DNA of 37,228 nt from Neorhodopirellula pilleata (GCF_007859915.1 NZ_SJPM01000028.1:1-37228), one strand, 5' to 3'; positions 1 through 9,249 are shown, numbered from the stretch's first letter. Notes: generated by a model from the letters alone, not told the origin. Translations and numbers: made by a program.

Positions 1-53
1 TCGATTCGCTCACGCCACTGCCTGGCGAGCTCGGGATTGGGAAACGCGTTCAT
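1..53 (-). CDS. Partial N-terminus of a probable IS66-type insertion sequence accessory/transposase ORF
   Basis: Only the first 17 codons lie in the window. On the minus strand an AGGAG ribosome-binding site sits six bases before the ATG at 53, and the peptide begins MNAFPNPELARQWRERI. An opening with NPEL and QWRER resembles the short helix-turn-helix accessory proteins of IS66-like elements that are common in planctomycetes. The assignment rests on this short motif from memory, so it is tentative. The ORF is divergent from the truncated sensor kinase at 128, which fits insertion of an element into that kinase gene. Confidence 0.4.
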   Translation of the reverse strand, partial: MNAFPNPELARQWRERI

Positions 54-127
54 GGTTTTCTCCTGGAGGTGGAAACAAACCTGTCACGCTAAACCGCCTG
101 TCAACATGGGGAGATAGAACGCTTACC

Positions 128-676
128 GTGATCGGACTACTGAGTGACCTTGCAACATCTGCAGTCGATTCTCCCGAAAAACTAGAGTCCATGCATCAGC
201 GAATCCGGACGATGACGCAGCGATCCAGCGATGCGGTACGCTACTGCACTAACATGCTGGAAGCGAAAGAACTTTACGGCGACCTACTCGAAGACATGCA
301 ACGGTCCACCGAAAGAATCATGGCAGACTTTGAAGGTGGTTTTTCGTTTCAAGATGACGACGAGGTTCTGAGCAGTTTGAAACCACGCACCCGTGCCGAT
401 CTGTTTCTCTTTTACAAAGAATCGCTGGTCAACATCAGCCGTCATAGCAACGCAACACATTTCGATGCTAAATTGATAGCGCATCGCGATGAGATCTGCT
501 TGACGGTCAGCGATGACGGATCGGGATTAGCAGAAGCTCAGACCAACGAAGTTCCCTCTTCGCTCGCCCGACGCGCAAAATTGCTTGGGGCAAGTGTCAC
601 CGCACACCAGCCTGAAAGCGGAGGAACATGCATTAACCTCAAAATGAAAACTCGAAGATGGGGCTTCCGCAAATAG
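128..676 (+). pseudogene. Two-component sensor histidine kinase, C-terminal ATPase part only
   Basis: The 182-residue product carries the HATPase_c fold of NarL/LiaS-type sensor kinases: an N-box at about residues 95-105 (E98, N102, ISRH) and a G1 box DDGSG at 129-133. The sensor region and the dimerisation helix with the phosphorylated His (an RxARDLHDD-like motif just before an IxLLSDLA segment in relatives I recall) are missing. The recognisable family sequence begins almost at the GTG used here. The same frame stays open to base 1, but its upstream translation does not resemble a kinase and runs antisense to the IS66-like ORF. I infer loss of the N-terminal two thirds by insertion or deletion. 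It is followed ten bases later by a response regulator, its probable former partner. It cannot autophosphorylate as it stands. Confidence 0.6.
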
Positions 677-686
677 CGTAAGAGCG

Positions 687-1382
687 ATGAATAAGATCAC
701 TAAAGTCATGCTGGTCGAAGACCACCCTGAGTATCGCGATGTCATCGACCTCGCCCTGAAAGATCAACCTGACATGCAATTGATTAGTCAGGTGGGATCC
801 TCCGAGCGTGCTCTACAGGTCCTGCAGAATCAATTGAACGACAACGCGCCAGATCTCATTTTGCTCGACCTAAACCTGCCAGGAATGTCAGGTCTAGAGG
901 CTTTGCCTTTGTTGCGTTCTTGTTGCCCGAACGCCAAATTCATCGTTTTAACTCAGTCGGATTGCGAGTCCGATGTGCTGCGTGCCACACAACTAGGCGC
1001 CTCTGGATACCTGCTCAAGTCCTCTACCGTCAATCAGATTATCGAAGCGATTCGAACCGTGGCCGAAGGCGGTGCGTTACTAGGTAGTGGCGTCGCCAAA
1101 TACATTCTGAGCAAATTGGAATCGCGACTAGCATCAATCGAATTGCAAGACGAGCTCTCGCAGCGAGAGCTTGAGATACTCACGCTCCTCGGCGATGGAC
1201 AAGTGAAGAAAGAGATTGCCGGGCAACTGGACATCAGTACTGCCACGGTCGCAACCTATGTCCGCCGCATCTACGAGAAGCTGAATGTCCAAAACGCTCC
1301 CGCAGCGATTACCCAAGCCTACCGAGCTGGCATCTTACCTCTCGACCAAAAAGACGGTGCCGCCAAGAAATCCAGCGATTGA
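687..1382 (+). CDS. Response regulator, NarL/FixJ family (REC + LuxR-type HTH)
   Basis: A 231-residue cytoplasmic DNA-binding response regulator. The receiver domain (about 5-125) has the acidic pair E11/D12, the phospho-acceptor D61 in LLDLNLPGMSG, the switch Thr T89 and conserved K111. A LuxR-type four-helix HTH covers about 156-215 (ELSQRELEILTLLGDGQ followed by KEIAGQL and the recognition-helix segment STATVATYVRRIYEKL). All key receiver residues are present, so it should be phosphorylatable. The gene starts ten bases after the truncated kinase and would have been co-transcribed with it. With that kinase broken, phosphorylation would need another kinase or a small-molecule donor. Its target is unknown; it converges with the fucosidase gene, 58 bases away. 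Confidence 0.9.
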   Translation: MNKITKVMLVEDHPEYRDVIDLALKDQPDMQLISQVGSSERALQVLQNQLNDNAPDLILLDLNLPGMSGLEALPLLRSCCPNAKFIVLTQSDCESDVLRATQLGASGYLLKSSTVNQIIEAIRTVAEGGALLGSGVAKYILSKLESRLASIELQDELSQRELEILTLLGDGQVKKEIAGQLDISTATVATYVRRIYEKLNVQNAPAAITQAYRAGILPLDQKDGAAKKSSD

Positions 1383-1440
1383 TGATCGTCGGCGCGACGG
1401 CCAGAGCGTGGCAAATTCCTGCCTCACCGACCACGGTGCA

Positions 1441-3204
1441 TCAACGAACTGGGGCCAGACGAATCGATCGCAGTTGTGCGGATTGCGTGTTTCCTTCCAA
1501 GCAAGAAACCGCCACTTTGTACTTTCCAGGCTCTGAGAAATTGATCCAGCCGATTGGGAATTCTTGATAGTTGTGCGAGGCGTTCTGCTGATTCTGGATA
1601 TGCTCGCCACCAACGACGTCGACACTCCACACCAATCGGCCCTCACCCGCGTACGTGAGACTTACGTCGTAGTCGCCTGGCTCCATGACGTCGACTTCCC
1701 AGACAACCTTTCCGTCAGGTGTCCATTGACATGCGGGATACTCGCAAACCCACTCACCAAATTTTTCCATCCACCGATGCTTCACGATCTTGGCACCCAT
1801 CGCGGTCGAAAATTCAGCAAGAATTTCGGTTCCAGAATTAGGATCGATCCCAAAGGTCGAATCGACCTCCGGGTCGCCATCGAGTTGGAGTTCGATCACG
1901 GAAACCATCTGCTCGGGCGCACGAGATGGTAAATCCAAAACCGTCCAACCTGCGGTAGTGTTGTGTGTAATCGGTTCAGCAGTCTCCTCGCGTAACAGAT
2001 ATGCATCGAGAACTCTGGTATTCAAACCAGGAAGATACAGCTTGCCAGATTCGGGCCAGTCGAAAATTGACAGAAAAAGCCGGTTTTCTTTCACCGTGAC
2101 ATCGCCCCACGGCATTGCGTGTCCCCAAGGCGAAGCGTCGGTTCCGTAGACGACTTGAGGATAACGATGGATCCAATCGCCTGCCGCTCGCAGGGATCGG
2201 GCTGCACGTTCGGGAACCGCACCCGTGCCATCGGGACCGATATTGAGCATGTAGGTACCACCGCGGCCGACACAAGCGATGAGTCGCCGCAAGACTTCTT
2301 TCGGTGCTTTCCAATTCTCGTCATACCACGCATAGGCCCAAGAATCGTTCGTGGTATCGACACTTTCCCACATTCCCTCGACGTTGTGGTGCGGCACTTC
2401 CATATCACCCAGCGTTTGGTAGTCACCAAGGTTGTGACCGGCACGCCCTGACACAAGTGCCCGCGGCTGATTCTTGCGAACGATGTCCACGAGTTGCTGA
2501 ACGTACTCCTGCTTCATGCCTCCAGGCGTATCGAACCAAATCAGTTCGATCGGGCCGTACTGTGTCGTCAGCTCTTCCACCTGAGGCACACATTTCTTAG
2601 TGAAGTAATCCTCGAAAGTGGCTGGCTTGCCATGTTCGTCGTTCTCGGGACCTTTCCGACCGCCTGGAAACGTCCAGTCCTGACTATGTGAGTAGTAGAA
2701 ACCGAATCCCAAACCAGCCTCTCGGCAGGCCGCCGATAGCTCCTTCATCGGATCAACCTTCCAAGGGGTTGCATCGACAATGTTGAAGTCGCATGCTGCG
2801 GAGTCATACATCGCAAAACCATCGTGATGTTTGGCGGTGATCACGATGTATTTCATCCCGGCGTCTTTGGCCAGCTTCACAATCGCATCGGCATCAAAAT
2901 CAGTCGGGCTGAAGGTTCCGGCCAACTGTTTGTACTCGTCAACGGGAATCCCAGCCATCTTTGGATCCATGATCCACTCGCCGATCCCGTAATACGTCTG
3001 GCCAGCAACACGGTTACCCAACTGGGAATAGAGTCCCCAATGGATGAACATGGCATAGTTGCCTTCGTCGAACAGTTCGCCGCGCTCCGCATTCTCAGCA
3101 CGCAGCTTGACTGTGGATTCACCCCACATCGCGTCCATTTCTTCAGCGTGAACACCTCCCACCACGAAAGTGACGATCAAGCTCAAAACAAACGACTTCA
3201 TCAT
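1441..3204 (-). CDS. Secreted alpha-L-fucosidase, GH29
   Basis: Predicted exported retaining fucosidase that releases L-fucose from glycan ends. The start was placed at the ATG of MMKSFVLSLIVTFVVGG, giving a clear signal peptide with cleavage near VHA-EE (residue 20); the frame is open further upstream but adds no signal-like sequence. GH29 landmarks are FIHWG (53-57), the AKHHDGF block (124-130) and LIWFD with D225 as the likely nucleophile. The catalytic barrel runs to about residue 350, followed by a linker and beta-rich C-terminal modules (about 440-587) that look like carbohydrate-binding domains. At 587 residues it is longer than single-domain family members. It is the last gene of the operon headed by the fucose permease, so the released fucose can be imported and catabolised by its neighbours. 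Confidence 0.9.
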   Translation of the reverse strand: MMKSFVLSLIVTFVVGGVHAEEMDAMWGESTVKLRAENAERGELFDEGNYAMFIHWGLYSQLGNRVAGQTYYGIGEWIMDPKMAGIPVDEYKQLAGTFSPTDFDADAIVKLAKDAGMKYIVITAKHHDGFAMYDSAACDFNIVDATPWKVDPMKELSAACREAGLGFGFYYSHSQDWTFPGGRKGPENDEHGKPATFEDYFTKKCVPQVEELTTQYGPIELIWFDTPGGMKQEYVQQLVDIVRKNQPRALVSGRAGHNLGDYQTLGDMEVPHHNVEGMWESVDTTNDSWAYAWYDENWKAPKEVLRRLIACVGRGGTYMLNIGPDGTGAVPERAARSLRAAGDWIHRYPQVVYGTDASPWGHAMPWGDVTVKENRLFLSIFDWPESGKLYLPGLNTRVLDAYLLREETAEPITHNTTAGWTVLDLPSRAPEQMVSVIELQLDGDPEVDSTFGIDPNSGTEILAEFSTAMGAKIVKHRWMEKFGEWVCEYPACQWTPDGKVVWEVDVMEPGDYDVSLTYAGEGRLVWSVDVVGGEHIQNQQNASHNYQEFPIGWINFSEPGKYKVAVSCLEGNTQSAQLRSIRLAPVR

Positions 3205-3352
3205 TTCATTTTCCGAGTTCTTGGCAGGCTGTATCAGTTGGTCGACGCAAAACTCCATTATAATGGACATATTCTATTCGCAACTGACTCGCTGTCTGTC
3301 GTCCATTCAGACGACACGCCTTCGCTTTCGCTCGAAAAACTGCCCGGCGGCA

Positions 3353-4759
3353 TTATCGTGCTTGTTTCTTCTTTTTCCTCGCCTTGGACAGACTGTTCTC
3401 ACTAGGAGTTTCCGGCAATCCTTTCTTCCAAACAGCGAGTTGATTCAACAACCGCTGCATGACTTCGGGATGATCGGCGGACACGTCATTTTTTTCCGAC
3501 CGGTCGTTTTCCAAGTCATATAACTCCAACTTCTGGTTTTCCGTTCCGACCAGCAGCTTCCACTGCCCGTCTCGAACGCCTAGCGTGGGCCACGTGTAAT
3601 CTTGGTTGTCGCCGCCCTTCCACTCCCAAAAGATCGGTTTGATTCTGGTGAAGTCGCCGCCCTTGAAAGCCGAAAACACACTCTCGCCATCGGGCTCGTA
3701 CCCGTCCGGCAACGGCACACCGGCAACTTCCAAGAAAGTTGGAAGCAGATCCACGGCGGTCAGTACGGATTTCAAATCAGTCCTACCCGGCGGCACAACT
3801 CCAGGCCATCGCACGATAAAAGGCACGCGTATTCCACCGGAGAAGAGCGATCGTTTTCGGCCTTTTAGGCCACCTGTTTCACCAACCGAGTAGAATCCGC
3901 CTAATCCCTTTTCACCTTTGCGGTGGATTCTGTCCGCCTCGCCGCGAGTCACTTCGGGTCCGTTATCGGTCGAAAACACAACAAGCGTGCTCTCGTCCAA
4001 TTTCAATTCCTTCAGCAATGCGAACACTCGCCCAACCCCTTCATCAGCTTCCGCGATGACAGATGCGTAGACTCGCTTCTGTTCATCGAGATCCTTGAAT
4101 TGCTCGAGATATTTGCCCAACGGATAGTGAGCCAAATGAGATTCGTGTAGCCACAAATTCACAAAAAAAGGTTCATCTTTGAACTCACGGATAAACTTCA
4201 CCGCATGATCCACCGATGCTAAACCGTCCTTAGGGATTTCATTCTTTCCAGATCCGTTGAACGTGGCAAAGCGATCGTATCCATACTCCTCCTCGGTGGG
4301 CGAGTCGCCAATGCTGCCCAGGTGCCACTTTCCAAAGTGGCCTGTTTTGTAGCCAGCGTCTTTGAGCATTCGAGGCAGCATGGGAGCTTGGGCATCGAGC
4401 CAATCGGGCATGCCTCTGCTCAGGTGAGCACCGATGCTCTGAAAGTGCTGATGAATGCATTGCCGCGCCGGAAATTGCCCCGTCATCACGGCGACTCGAC
4501 TCGGTGAACACACAGGACTGTTCACCGTGAAATTTGCAAAGTCGATTCCCTCGTTCGCCATGCGGTCAATGTTGGGCGTCTGACAAAATGTACTACCATG
4601 AATTCCAACATCCCCGTATCCCCAGTCATCGGCAAAAATGAAAATGATGTTGGGTCTCGCACTCGATATTTCGTCGGCGAAGAGCAACGAGTGCCCCAGA
4701 ACGACAATGGATGTCACGAAATAGAGTAAGTTTCGCATGGCGGTAGAAATCAAGTTCAT
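3353..4759 (-). CDS. Secreted sulfatase (arylsulfatase family S1)
   Basis: A 468-residue type I sulfatase. It has a signal peptide (about 8-29, cleavage near LFA-DE), the metal-binding start FIFADDWGYGD (40-50), and the formylglycine motif CSPSR with C84 as the residue to be oxidised. HFGKWHLG and STDNGP further supply active-site residues. The C-terminus is very lysine-rich (KARKKKKQAR). It is close in plan to the sulfatase at 30440-31879: both share RGMPDWLD and GKWHL spacing and a TVNSPVCSPSR/TVASGVCSPSR context. Position between the aldolase and the fucosidase suggests that it desulfates fucose residues of a sulfated fucan before or after fucosidase action (inference from context). Substrate cannot be read from sequence alone. 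An alternative start at M8 is possible. Confidence 0.92.
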   Translation of the reverse strand: MNLISTAMRNLLYFVTSIVVLGHSLLFADEISSARPNIIFIFADDWGYGDVGIHGSTFCQTPNIDRMANEGIDFANFTVNSPVCSPSRVAVMTGQFPARQCIHQHFQSIGAHLSRGMPDWLDAQAPMLPRMLKDAGYKTGHFGKWHLGSIGDSPTEEEYGYDRFATFNGSGKNEIPKDGLASVDHAVKFIREFKDEPFFVNLWLHESHLAHYPLGKYLEQFKDLDEQKRVYASVIAEADEGVGRVFALLKELKLDESTLVVFSTDNGPEVTRGEADRIHRKGEKGLGGFYSVGETGGLKGRKRSLFSGGIRVPFIVRWPGVVPPGRTDLKSVLTAVDLLPTFLEVAGVPLPDGYEPDGESVFSAFKGGDFTRIKPIFWEWKGGDNQDYTWPTLGVRDGQWKLLVGTENQKLELYDLENDRSEKNDVSADHPEVMQRLLNQLAVWKKGLPETPSENSLSKARKKKKQAR

Positions 4760-4841
4760 TGAATTGGTTGGAAGTATCTCTCTGCTCTTTCGACTCGACT
4801 CAAACTGCCGGCAAGACAGGAAAAGACGAATGATAGGTGGC

Positions 4842-5591
4842 TCATAGTTTCAATGCTTGTTGGCGGTAGTGTTCGTCGATTCGATTGGCGATGCGGTGGA
4901 CTTCGGAGTCATCCATGAAAACTGGCCCACCCAAGGATGCTGCGCCGACGAAAATTTCGGCGGCTTTGTGAGCCATCAGCATGGCGGCTTTGACGGCGCC
5001 GGGGGTTTTGCCGATCGTGATCAGTCCGTGGTTTTGCAGCAGGATGACTCGCGGCGGGATGCCGAATTCGTCAACAAACGCTTGCGTCTTGTCACGGATC
5101 ACTTGGGATAATTTGAGTCCAGGGTCGACATACGGCACAAACACCGACTGTGACCCGCAACAAACGATTTCGTCAGGGAACAAACGTTTTGTCGCGAACA
5201 TTTCTGCGAGCGGTGAACACAGGATTTGATTGACGGCGATACTGTGCGTGTGCCCAACGAACTCGATGCCCGGTAGCGACAGCAGGTACGCGTGGAAAAG
5301 CGTTTCGACCGACGGTTTCTTGGCCTTTGAGTCCACGCGGCACGCAAGCAATCGATCTTCGATGTCCTGATCGCTGATGGCGGCTTCGTCAAACATTGGC
5401 AAGAGAGCATCGAATCGACAGGCGACAGCGTCATCTTCGCCCAGCGTTCCCAGACAACTGCCGCTGGCTTTGACGAGGAACGTTTCTGCGTCGAGTTTCG
5501 CCGAAGTATTGCCTTCGCCAAGGATCGCTAGGTGCCGGTGCTCTTCTCCAAGGAAGTGAGAAAGTTCGAGCATGGATTGGAGTGTGTTCAT
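4842..5591 (-). CDS. fucA: Class II aldolase, likely L-fuculose-1-phosphate aldolase
   Basis: Zinc-dependent class II aldolase of the FucA/RhaD/adducin family, expected to split L-fuculose-1-phosphate into dihydroxyacetone phosphate and L-lactaldehyde. The start ATG at 5591 (MNTLQSML) is chosen because AGGAA lies six bases upstream; the longer open frame reaches into a palindromic repeat and is not credible. Of 249 residues, GEGNTSAK (25-32) and VKASGS (40-45) form the phosphate/substrate loop, E96 is the catalytic acid, and H114, H116 and H188 (GHTHS, QNHGL) bind zinc. It is longer than E. coli FucA (about 215 residues), and its N-terminus resembles the aldolase half of bifunctional rhamnulose-phosphate aldolase/dehydrogenases. 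The gene lies after the fucose isomerase. No fuculokinase is found in the window. Confidence 0.82.
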   Translation of the reverse strand: MNTLQSMLELSHFLGEEHRHLAILGEGNTSAKLDAETFLVKASGSCLGTLGEDDAVACRFDALLPMFDEAAISDQDIEDRLLACRVDSKAKKPSVETLFHAYLLSLPGIEFVGHTHSIAVNQILCSPLAEMFATKRLFPDEIVCCGSQSVFVPYVDPGLKLSQVIRDKTQAFVDEFGIPPRVILLQNHGLITIGKTPGAVKAAMLMAHKAAEIFVGAASLGGPVFMDDSEVHRIANRIDEHYRQQALKL

Positions 5592-5600
5592 TCGATTTCC

Positions 5601-5694
5601 TGAGCCGACGGCGCTAGCCGAGGGTACGGGGCGTGGTTGCTGTATCGTTCGTTGAGTTGATGTTGTGATGCCCGCAGCAAGCACCGTCGGCTCA
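5601..5694. repeat. Palindromic intergenic repeat, GCCGACGGCGCTAGCCG family, copy 1
   Basis: The spacer between the isomerase and aldolase genes is bounded by TGAGCCGACGGCG (5601-5613) and its inverted partner CACCGTCGGCTCA (5682-5694), matching at 12 of 13 positions. The left arm continues as CTAGCCGAGGGT. A related sequence, ACCCGCGGCTAGCGCCG at 7645, lies in the next spacer of the same operon. The unit looks like a dispersed non-coding repeat able to form a hairpin in the mRNA. It begins ten bases before the aldolase ATG, so it could affect translation or processing. Confidence 0.65.
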
Positions 5695-5715
5695 CTGCGT
5701 CGGAATACTGTTGGA

Positions 5716-7527
5716 TTAGCGCCGGCCGTACAGCGGGCCAAAGTTTTGGCAGGCGCGGAAGTCAGCACTTTCGAGACCGTCGGTGCCAAATGCGTTCCAC
5801 GCGCTCGGCCGGAAGACTCGCTCAGCGTCAACGTTGTGCATGTAAACAGGAATGCGAAGGATCGATGCCAACGTGATGAACAAGTGACCGACATGGCCGG
5901 CTGTCATCACGCAGTGATTCGCACCCCAGTGATTCATGACTTCATATGTCGACGTGAAAGCGCCGCGACCGGTCATCGTTGGTGCAAACCACGTTGTCGG
6001 CCAAGTTGGATTGGTTCGCTGGTCAAGTACATCATGTACAGCCGTCGGAAGCTCGACGGTGTGTCCTTCAGCGATTTGCAATACTGGCCCAAGACCATCA
6101 ACCAAGTTAATTCGTGTCATCGTCGCTGGCATTCCGCCACGCGTCTTGTAACGTGTGCTCAAACCGCCACCGGGGAAGTATTCGGTGATCGACGGATGCC
6201 ATGTCGTTGCTTTGAGACACTTGGTGACTTCGTCGTCGGTGATCTCCCAAAACGGCTTCATCGTCGCAGTGCCATCCGCCGATGTTTGCTCGCCGGTTCC
6301 ATCCAAAGTCGCGGGGCCGGAATTGATCAGGTGCAACAACCCGTCACTCGCCTCACCTTCGAGCTTGTAACCATCACACGCCGACGCGACCGCTTCGGGA
6401 CTCCAGTAAGTCCGCAAGTCGGCAAACAGCTGCGCCGTATTGGTTAACAAGTGCCCAAACAACATCGTGGCCGCGTTGAGAGCATCGTTCTCTGTCGCGA
6501 CGATGTACGGCGCTCGTTTGCCATTCCAATCAAACGAAGTATTCAAGATCGCTTCGAGGAAGTCACCATTGGGAAAATGGTCCGTCCACTGACGTTGGCC
6601 TTGGAATCCCGATGCAATTGCTTCGTGACCTTGAGCCTGTTCTCCCAGCCCCATTTCGGCGAGCTTCGGATTACCGACCATCAAGTCGCGAGCGATCAAC
6701 GACATCTTCACGCTGTCGGACCATTCGCTGTCGATTTGCTCGCGCGAACGCTTGGTCTCGTCGCTGTTGTAATCATCGCCTTCGGGACAGTTTTCTTTGA
6801 CCCAAGCAAGCGCCTTTTCGTATTCGGCTTGATCGAATTGGCCATTGTTCATTCGTCCAACGATCTCGGTCATGTCGATGTCTTCGACTCGCATGCCTAG
6901 CCATTTTTCCCAGAACGCGAAATCGATCATTGAACCGGCAATGCCCATCGACGTTCCGCCCATCGACAGGTAGGCCTTGCCACGCATCAATGCAACAGCC
7001 AAACCACACTGAACGAAGTCCAAAATCTTGGCTTGGACATCGGCGGGCATCGCAGCATCACCTGCATTTTGCACGTCGCGTCCATAGATGCCAAACGCGG
7101 GAATGCCTTTCTGGGTGTGTCCGGCCAGGACCGCAGCGAGATAGACCGCGCCGGGTCGTTCGGTTCCATTGAATCCAAAGACCGCTTTGGGACGCAGCGG
7201 GTCCATGTCCATCGTTTCGGATCCATAGCACCAACATGGTGTGACCGTCAGCGAGACGCCAACGTTCTCGCGGCGAAACTGGTTCTCGCACGCTGTGGCT
7301 TCGGACACGCCACCGATACAACGATCTGCGATCAAGCAATCGACCGGCTCGCCGTTGGGATAGCGGACGTTGGATGAGATCAACTCAGCGACTCGCTTGG
7401 CCAAGTTCATCGTTTGATCTTCGAGTGATTCACGAACACCACCAAGCCGACCGTCGATGGTCGGTCGGATGCCGATCTTGGGAAGGTTGCCGTTCCATAC
7501 GGTTGGGGAAGTCTGGTTTTGCGTCAT
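5716..7527 (-). CDS. fucI: L-fucose isomerase
   Basis: Cytoplasmic Mn-dependent ketol isomerase converting L-fucose to L-fuculose, the first catabolic step. The 603-residue protein aligns by eye with E. coli FucI (591 residues) over its whole length. Shared blocks include GFQGQRQWTDHFPNGD, VATENDALN (with the metal-binding Asp), LFADLRTYWSPEA, TMKPFWEI, GPVLQIAEG, STWPTTWFAP, MNHWGANH, and the C-terminal SAWNAFG and RACQNFGPLY. The start ATG at 7527 has no obvious Shine-Dalgarno sequence. The gene sits between permease and aldolase genes in one transcription direction, with about 125-150 base spacers, each holding a palindromic repeat. Nothing suggests truncation. Confidence 0.97.
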   Translation of the reverse strand: MTQNQTSPTVWNGNLPKIGIRPTIDGRLGGVRESLEDQTMNLAKRVAELISSNVRYPNGEPVDCLIADRCIGGVSEATACENQFRRENVGVSLTVTPCWCYGSETMDMDPLRPKAVFGFNGTERPGAVYLAAVLAGHTQKGIPAFGIYGRDVQNAGDAAMPADVQAKILDFVQCGLAVALMRGKAYLSMGGTSMGIAGSMIDFAFWEKWLGMRVEDIDMTEIVGRMNNGQFDQAEYEKALAWVKENCPEGDDYNSDETKRSREQIDSEWSDSVKMSLIARDLMVGNPKLAEMGLGEQAQGHEAIASGFQGQRQWTDHFPNGDFLEAILNTSFDWNGKRAPYIVATENDALNAATMLFGHLLTNTAQLFADLRTYWSPEAVASACDGYKLEGEASDGLLHLINSGPATLDGTGEQTSADGTATMKPFWEITDDEVTKCLKATTWHPSITEYFPGGGLSTRYKTRGGMPATMTRINLVDGLGPVLQIAEGHTVELPTAVHDVLDQRTNPTWPTTWFAPTMTGRGAFTSTYEVMNHWGANHCVMTAGHVGHLFITLASILRIPVYMHNVDAERVFRPSAWNAFGTDGLESADFRACQNFGPLYGRR

Positions 7528-7586
7528 TGGGAACTACTGTCGATCCGAAAGGTATGTGAATGGATGTTTTTTCGAACTGTTTTTAT

Positions 7587-7669
7587 GCCGTCGACACCAG
7601 CCGCCGGGTACTGCCGATCTACTGTGGACGGTGGCCGTTGCGTAACCCGCGGCTAGCGCCGTCGGCCCA
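7587..7669. repeat. Palindromic intergenic repeat, GCCGACGGCGCTAGCCG family, copy 2
   Basis: Between the permease and isomerase genes, ACCCGCGGCTAGCGCCG (from 7645) continuing GTCGGCCCA to 7669 is a near-exact inverted copy of the repeat arm at 5601-5625 (about 23 of 25 positions). The left edge at about 7587-7611 (GCCGTCGACACCAGCCGC, then CGGGTA) is a more diverged inverted arm. The same family thus occupies two consecutive spacers of the fucose operon. Confidence 0.55.
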
Positions 7670-7677
7670 GGTGCTCA

Positions 7678-9225
7678 TCATGCGAGTTGGCTTTTAGTGC
7701 TTGGGGTTTCTCGCTGGTTCCAGCAAATCATGCCGTAGAAAGCGATCACCACAAAACAAAGTGCGGGCAGATAGAACGATCCCCGAGTCGCGGTGGTTCC
7801 CATGAAGCTGTCCAAATCGAGGATTTGGCCCTGCAAACGTGGCATGAACGCTCCGCCGACGATGGCAAAGATCAGACCTGCTGAACCTAGCTTGGCATCC
7901 TCACCAACTCCGTCGAGCGCCAGACCGTAAATGGTTGGGAACATCAACGACATGCATGCGGAAACAGCGATCAGAGAGTATAGCCCAGCCATCCCTTGCA
8001 AATGAATGGCCCCCAGCGTGCAGGCAAGTCCACCCAGACTGAGCGCCATCAATAACCGTCCCGGTGAAACATATTTCAAGAAGAACGTGCAGATGAATCG
8101 ACTGCACAGGAAGATCACCATCGCCAGGATGTTGTGGTTCTGCGCTGTCGCCTTATCGATGCCCAATGCGTTTTCCGCATACTGAATGATAAACGTCCAG
8201 CACATGATCTGGGCTCCCACATAAAATGTCTGTGCAATCACGCCACCCACATAACGGGGATTTGTCATCAGTCTGCCAACGGTCCTGCCGAAGTGGAGAT
8301 CGTGTTCGTCACCACTGGGACTCGTGTCGGGCATCTTCGTCAGAATGAAAATGACCATCACGCCGATGACGACGAAGCCTATCACCATGTAAGGCATCGA
8401 AACGGTCTTCAAATCCTGCTTCTGTAATTCCGAATGGGTTTTGCCTTGAAAGGTTGCAATCTTCCCGTCTTTAAAATCCTGCAACGCGGTCGATGCCACG
8501 TTTTGTGCATCAGGGCCAATGCTCATGACGTACGCTTTGACGTTCGCATCGTTGGTTCGCTCGCGCTCTTTCGCCTTGAGAAACGGAAGGATTGAGTGCT
8601 CCTGTTTCTTAACGGCTGCTGGGCTGAGTTCGGCATGAAAACCGTTCACATCACTTTTGAAATCTTCGACTTGGATCGTGGAGAGAATGACCGTGCCGGC
8701 GATGAACATCCCCGTCAGCGAACCGATCGGGTTGAAGGCCTGAGCCAAGTTGAGACGACGCGTGGATGTTTCCGCTGGCCCCATCGACAAGATGTATGGA
8801 TTGGCCGTGGTCTCTAAGAATGCGAGTCCAAAGGTCAGGATGTAGAGAGCGATGATGAACAGATTGAAATTCGCGCCAGCAGCGGCAGGGACCGAGAGCA
8901 GAGCCCCCGTTGCGTACAGCAACAAACCCACAATGATTCCCGACTTGTAGGAAAACTTCCGGATGAAGATCGCTGCCGGAATCGCCATCGTGGCGTAGCC
9001 TCCGTAAAACGCCATCTGCACCCAAGTGCTCTGCGCGTTGTCGATGACAAAGACATCTTTGAACACAGCGACCAAGGGGTTGGTCACATCGTTAGCGAAT
9101 CCCCACAACGCAAAGAGCGTCGTCACAAGTATGAACGGATAGAGAAACTTTTGTGGCACCACCGGGGTTGAAGGTGATGGCGTTGGAGACGAGGCGTTGT
9201 CTACAGAGTCACTCATTGAATCCAT
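7678..9225 (-). CDS. fucP: L-fucose:H+ symporter, MFS permease
   Basis: Inner-membrane major facilitator importing L-fucose with protons. The 515 residues give about twelve hydrophobic segments. The first contains FALWGFANDVTNPLV with D46, and the fourth-helix region has FLETTANPYI with E138; acidic residues at these places are the proton/substrate-coupling pair known in the FucP family. NLAQAFNPIGS (about 159-169) is a further family signature. A long polar loop (about 185-280) between the sixth and seventh helices is larger than in E. coli FucP (438 residues) and accounts for the extra length. It is the first gene of the operon, directly downstream of the operator-like repeats and divergent from the regulator. 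A related hexose (glucose/galactose-type) specificity within the FucP family cannot be excluded, but the context favours fucose. Confidence 0.92.
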   Translation of the reverse strand: MDSMSDSVDNASSPTPSPSTPVVPQKFLYPFILVTTLFALWGFANDVTNPLVAVFKDVFVIDNAQSTWVQMAFYGGYATMAIPAAIFIRKFSYKSGIIVGLLLYATGALLSVPAAAGANFNLFIIALYILTFGLAFLETTANPYILSMGPAETSTRRLNLAQAFNPIGSLTGMFIAGTVILSTIQVEDFKSDVNGFHAELSPAAVKKQEHSILPFLKAKERERTNDANVKAYVMSIGPDAQNVASTALQDFKDGKIATFQGKTHSELQKQDLKTVSMPYMVIGFVVIGVMVIFILTKMPDTSPSGDEHDLHFGRTVGRLMTNPRYVGGVIAQTFYVGAQIMCWTFIIQYAENALGIDKATAQNHNILAMVIFLCSRFICTFFLKYVSPGRLLMALSLGGLACTLGAIHLQGMAGLYSLIAVSACMSLMFPTIYGLALDGVGEDAKLGSAGLIFAIVGGAFMPRLQGQILDLDSFMGTTATRGSFYLPALCFVVIAFYGMICWNQRETPSTKSQLA

Positions 9226-9249
9226 TTCTTGGTTTAGGTTCGTTTGTAT

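Noticed and set aside
5592..5894. 101-residue N-terminal extension of the aldolase
   Set aside because: It crosses the palindromic repeat and the 3' end of the isomerase gene; the ATG at 5591 has a good ribosome-binding site and matches family length.
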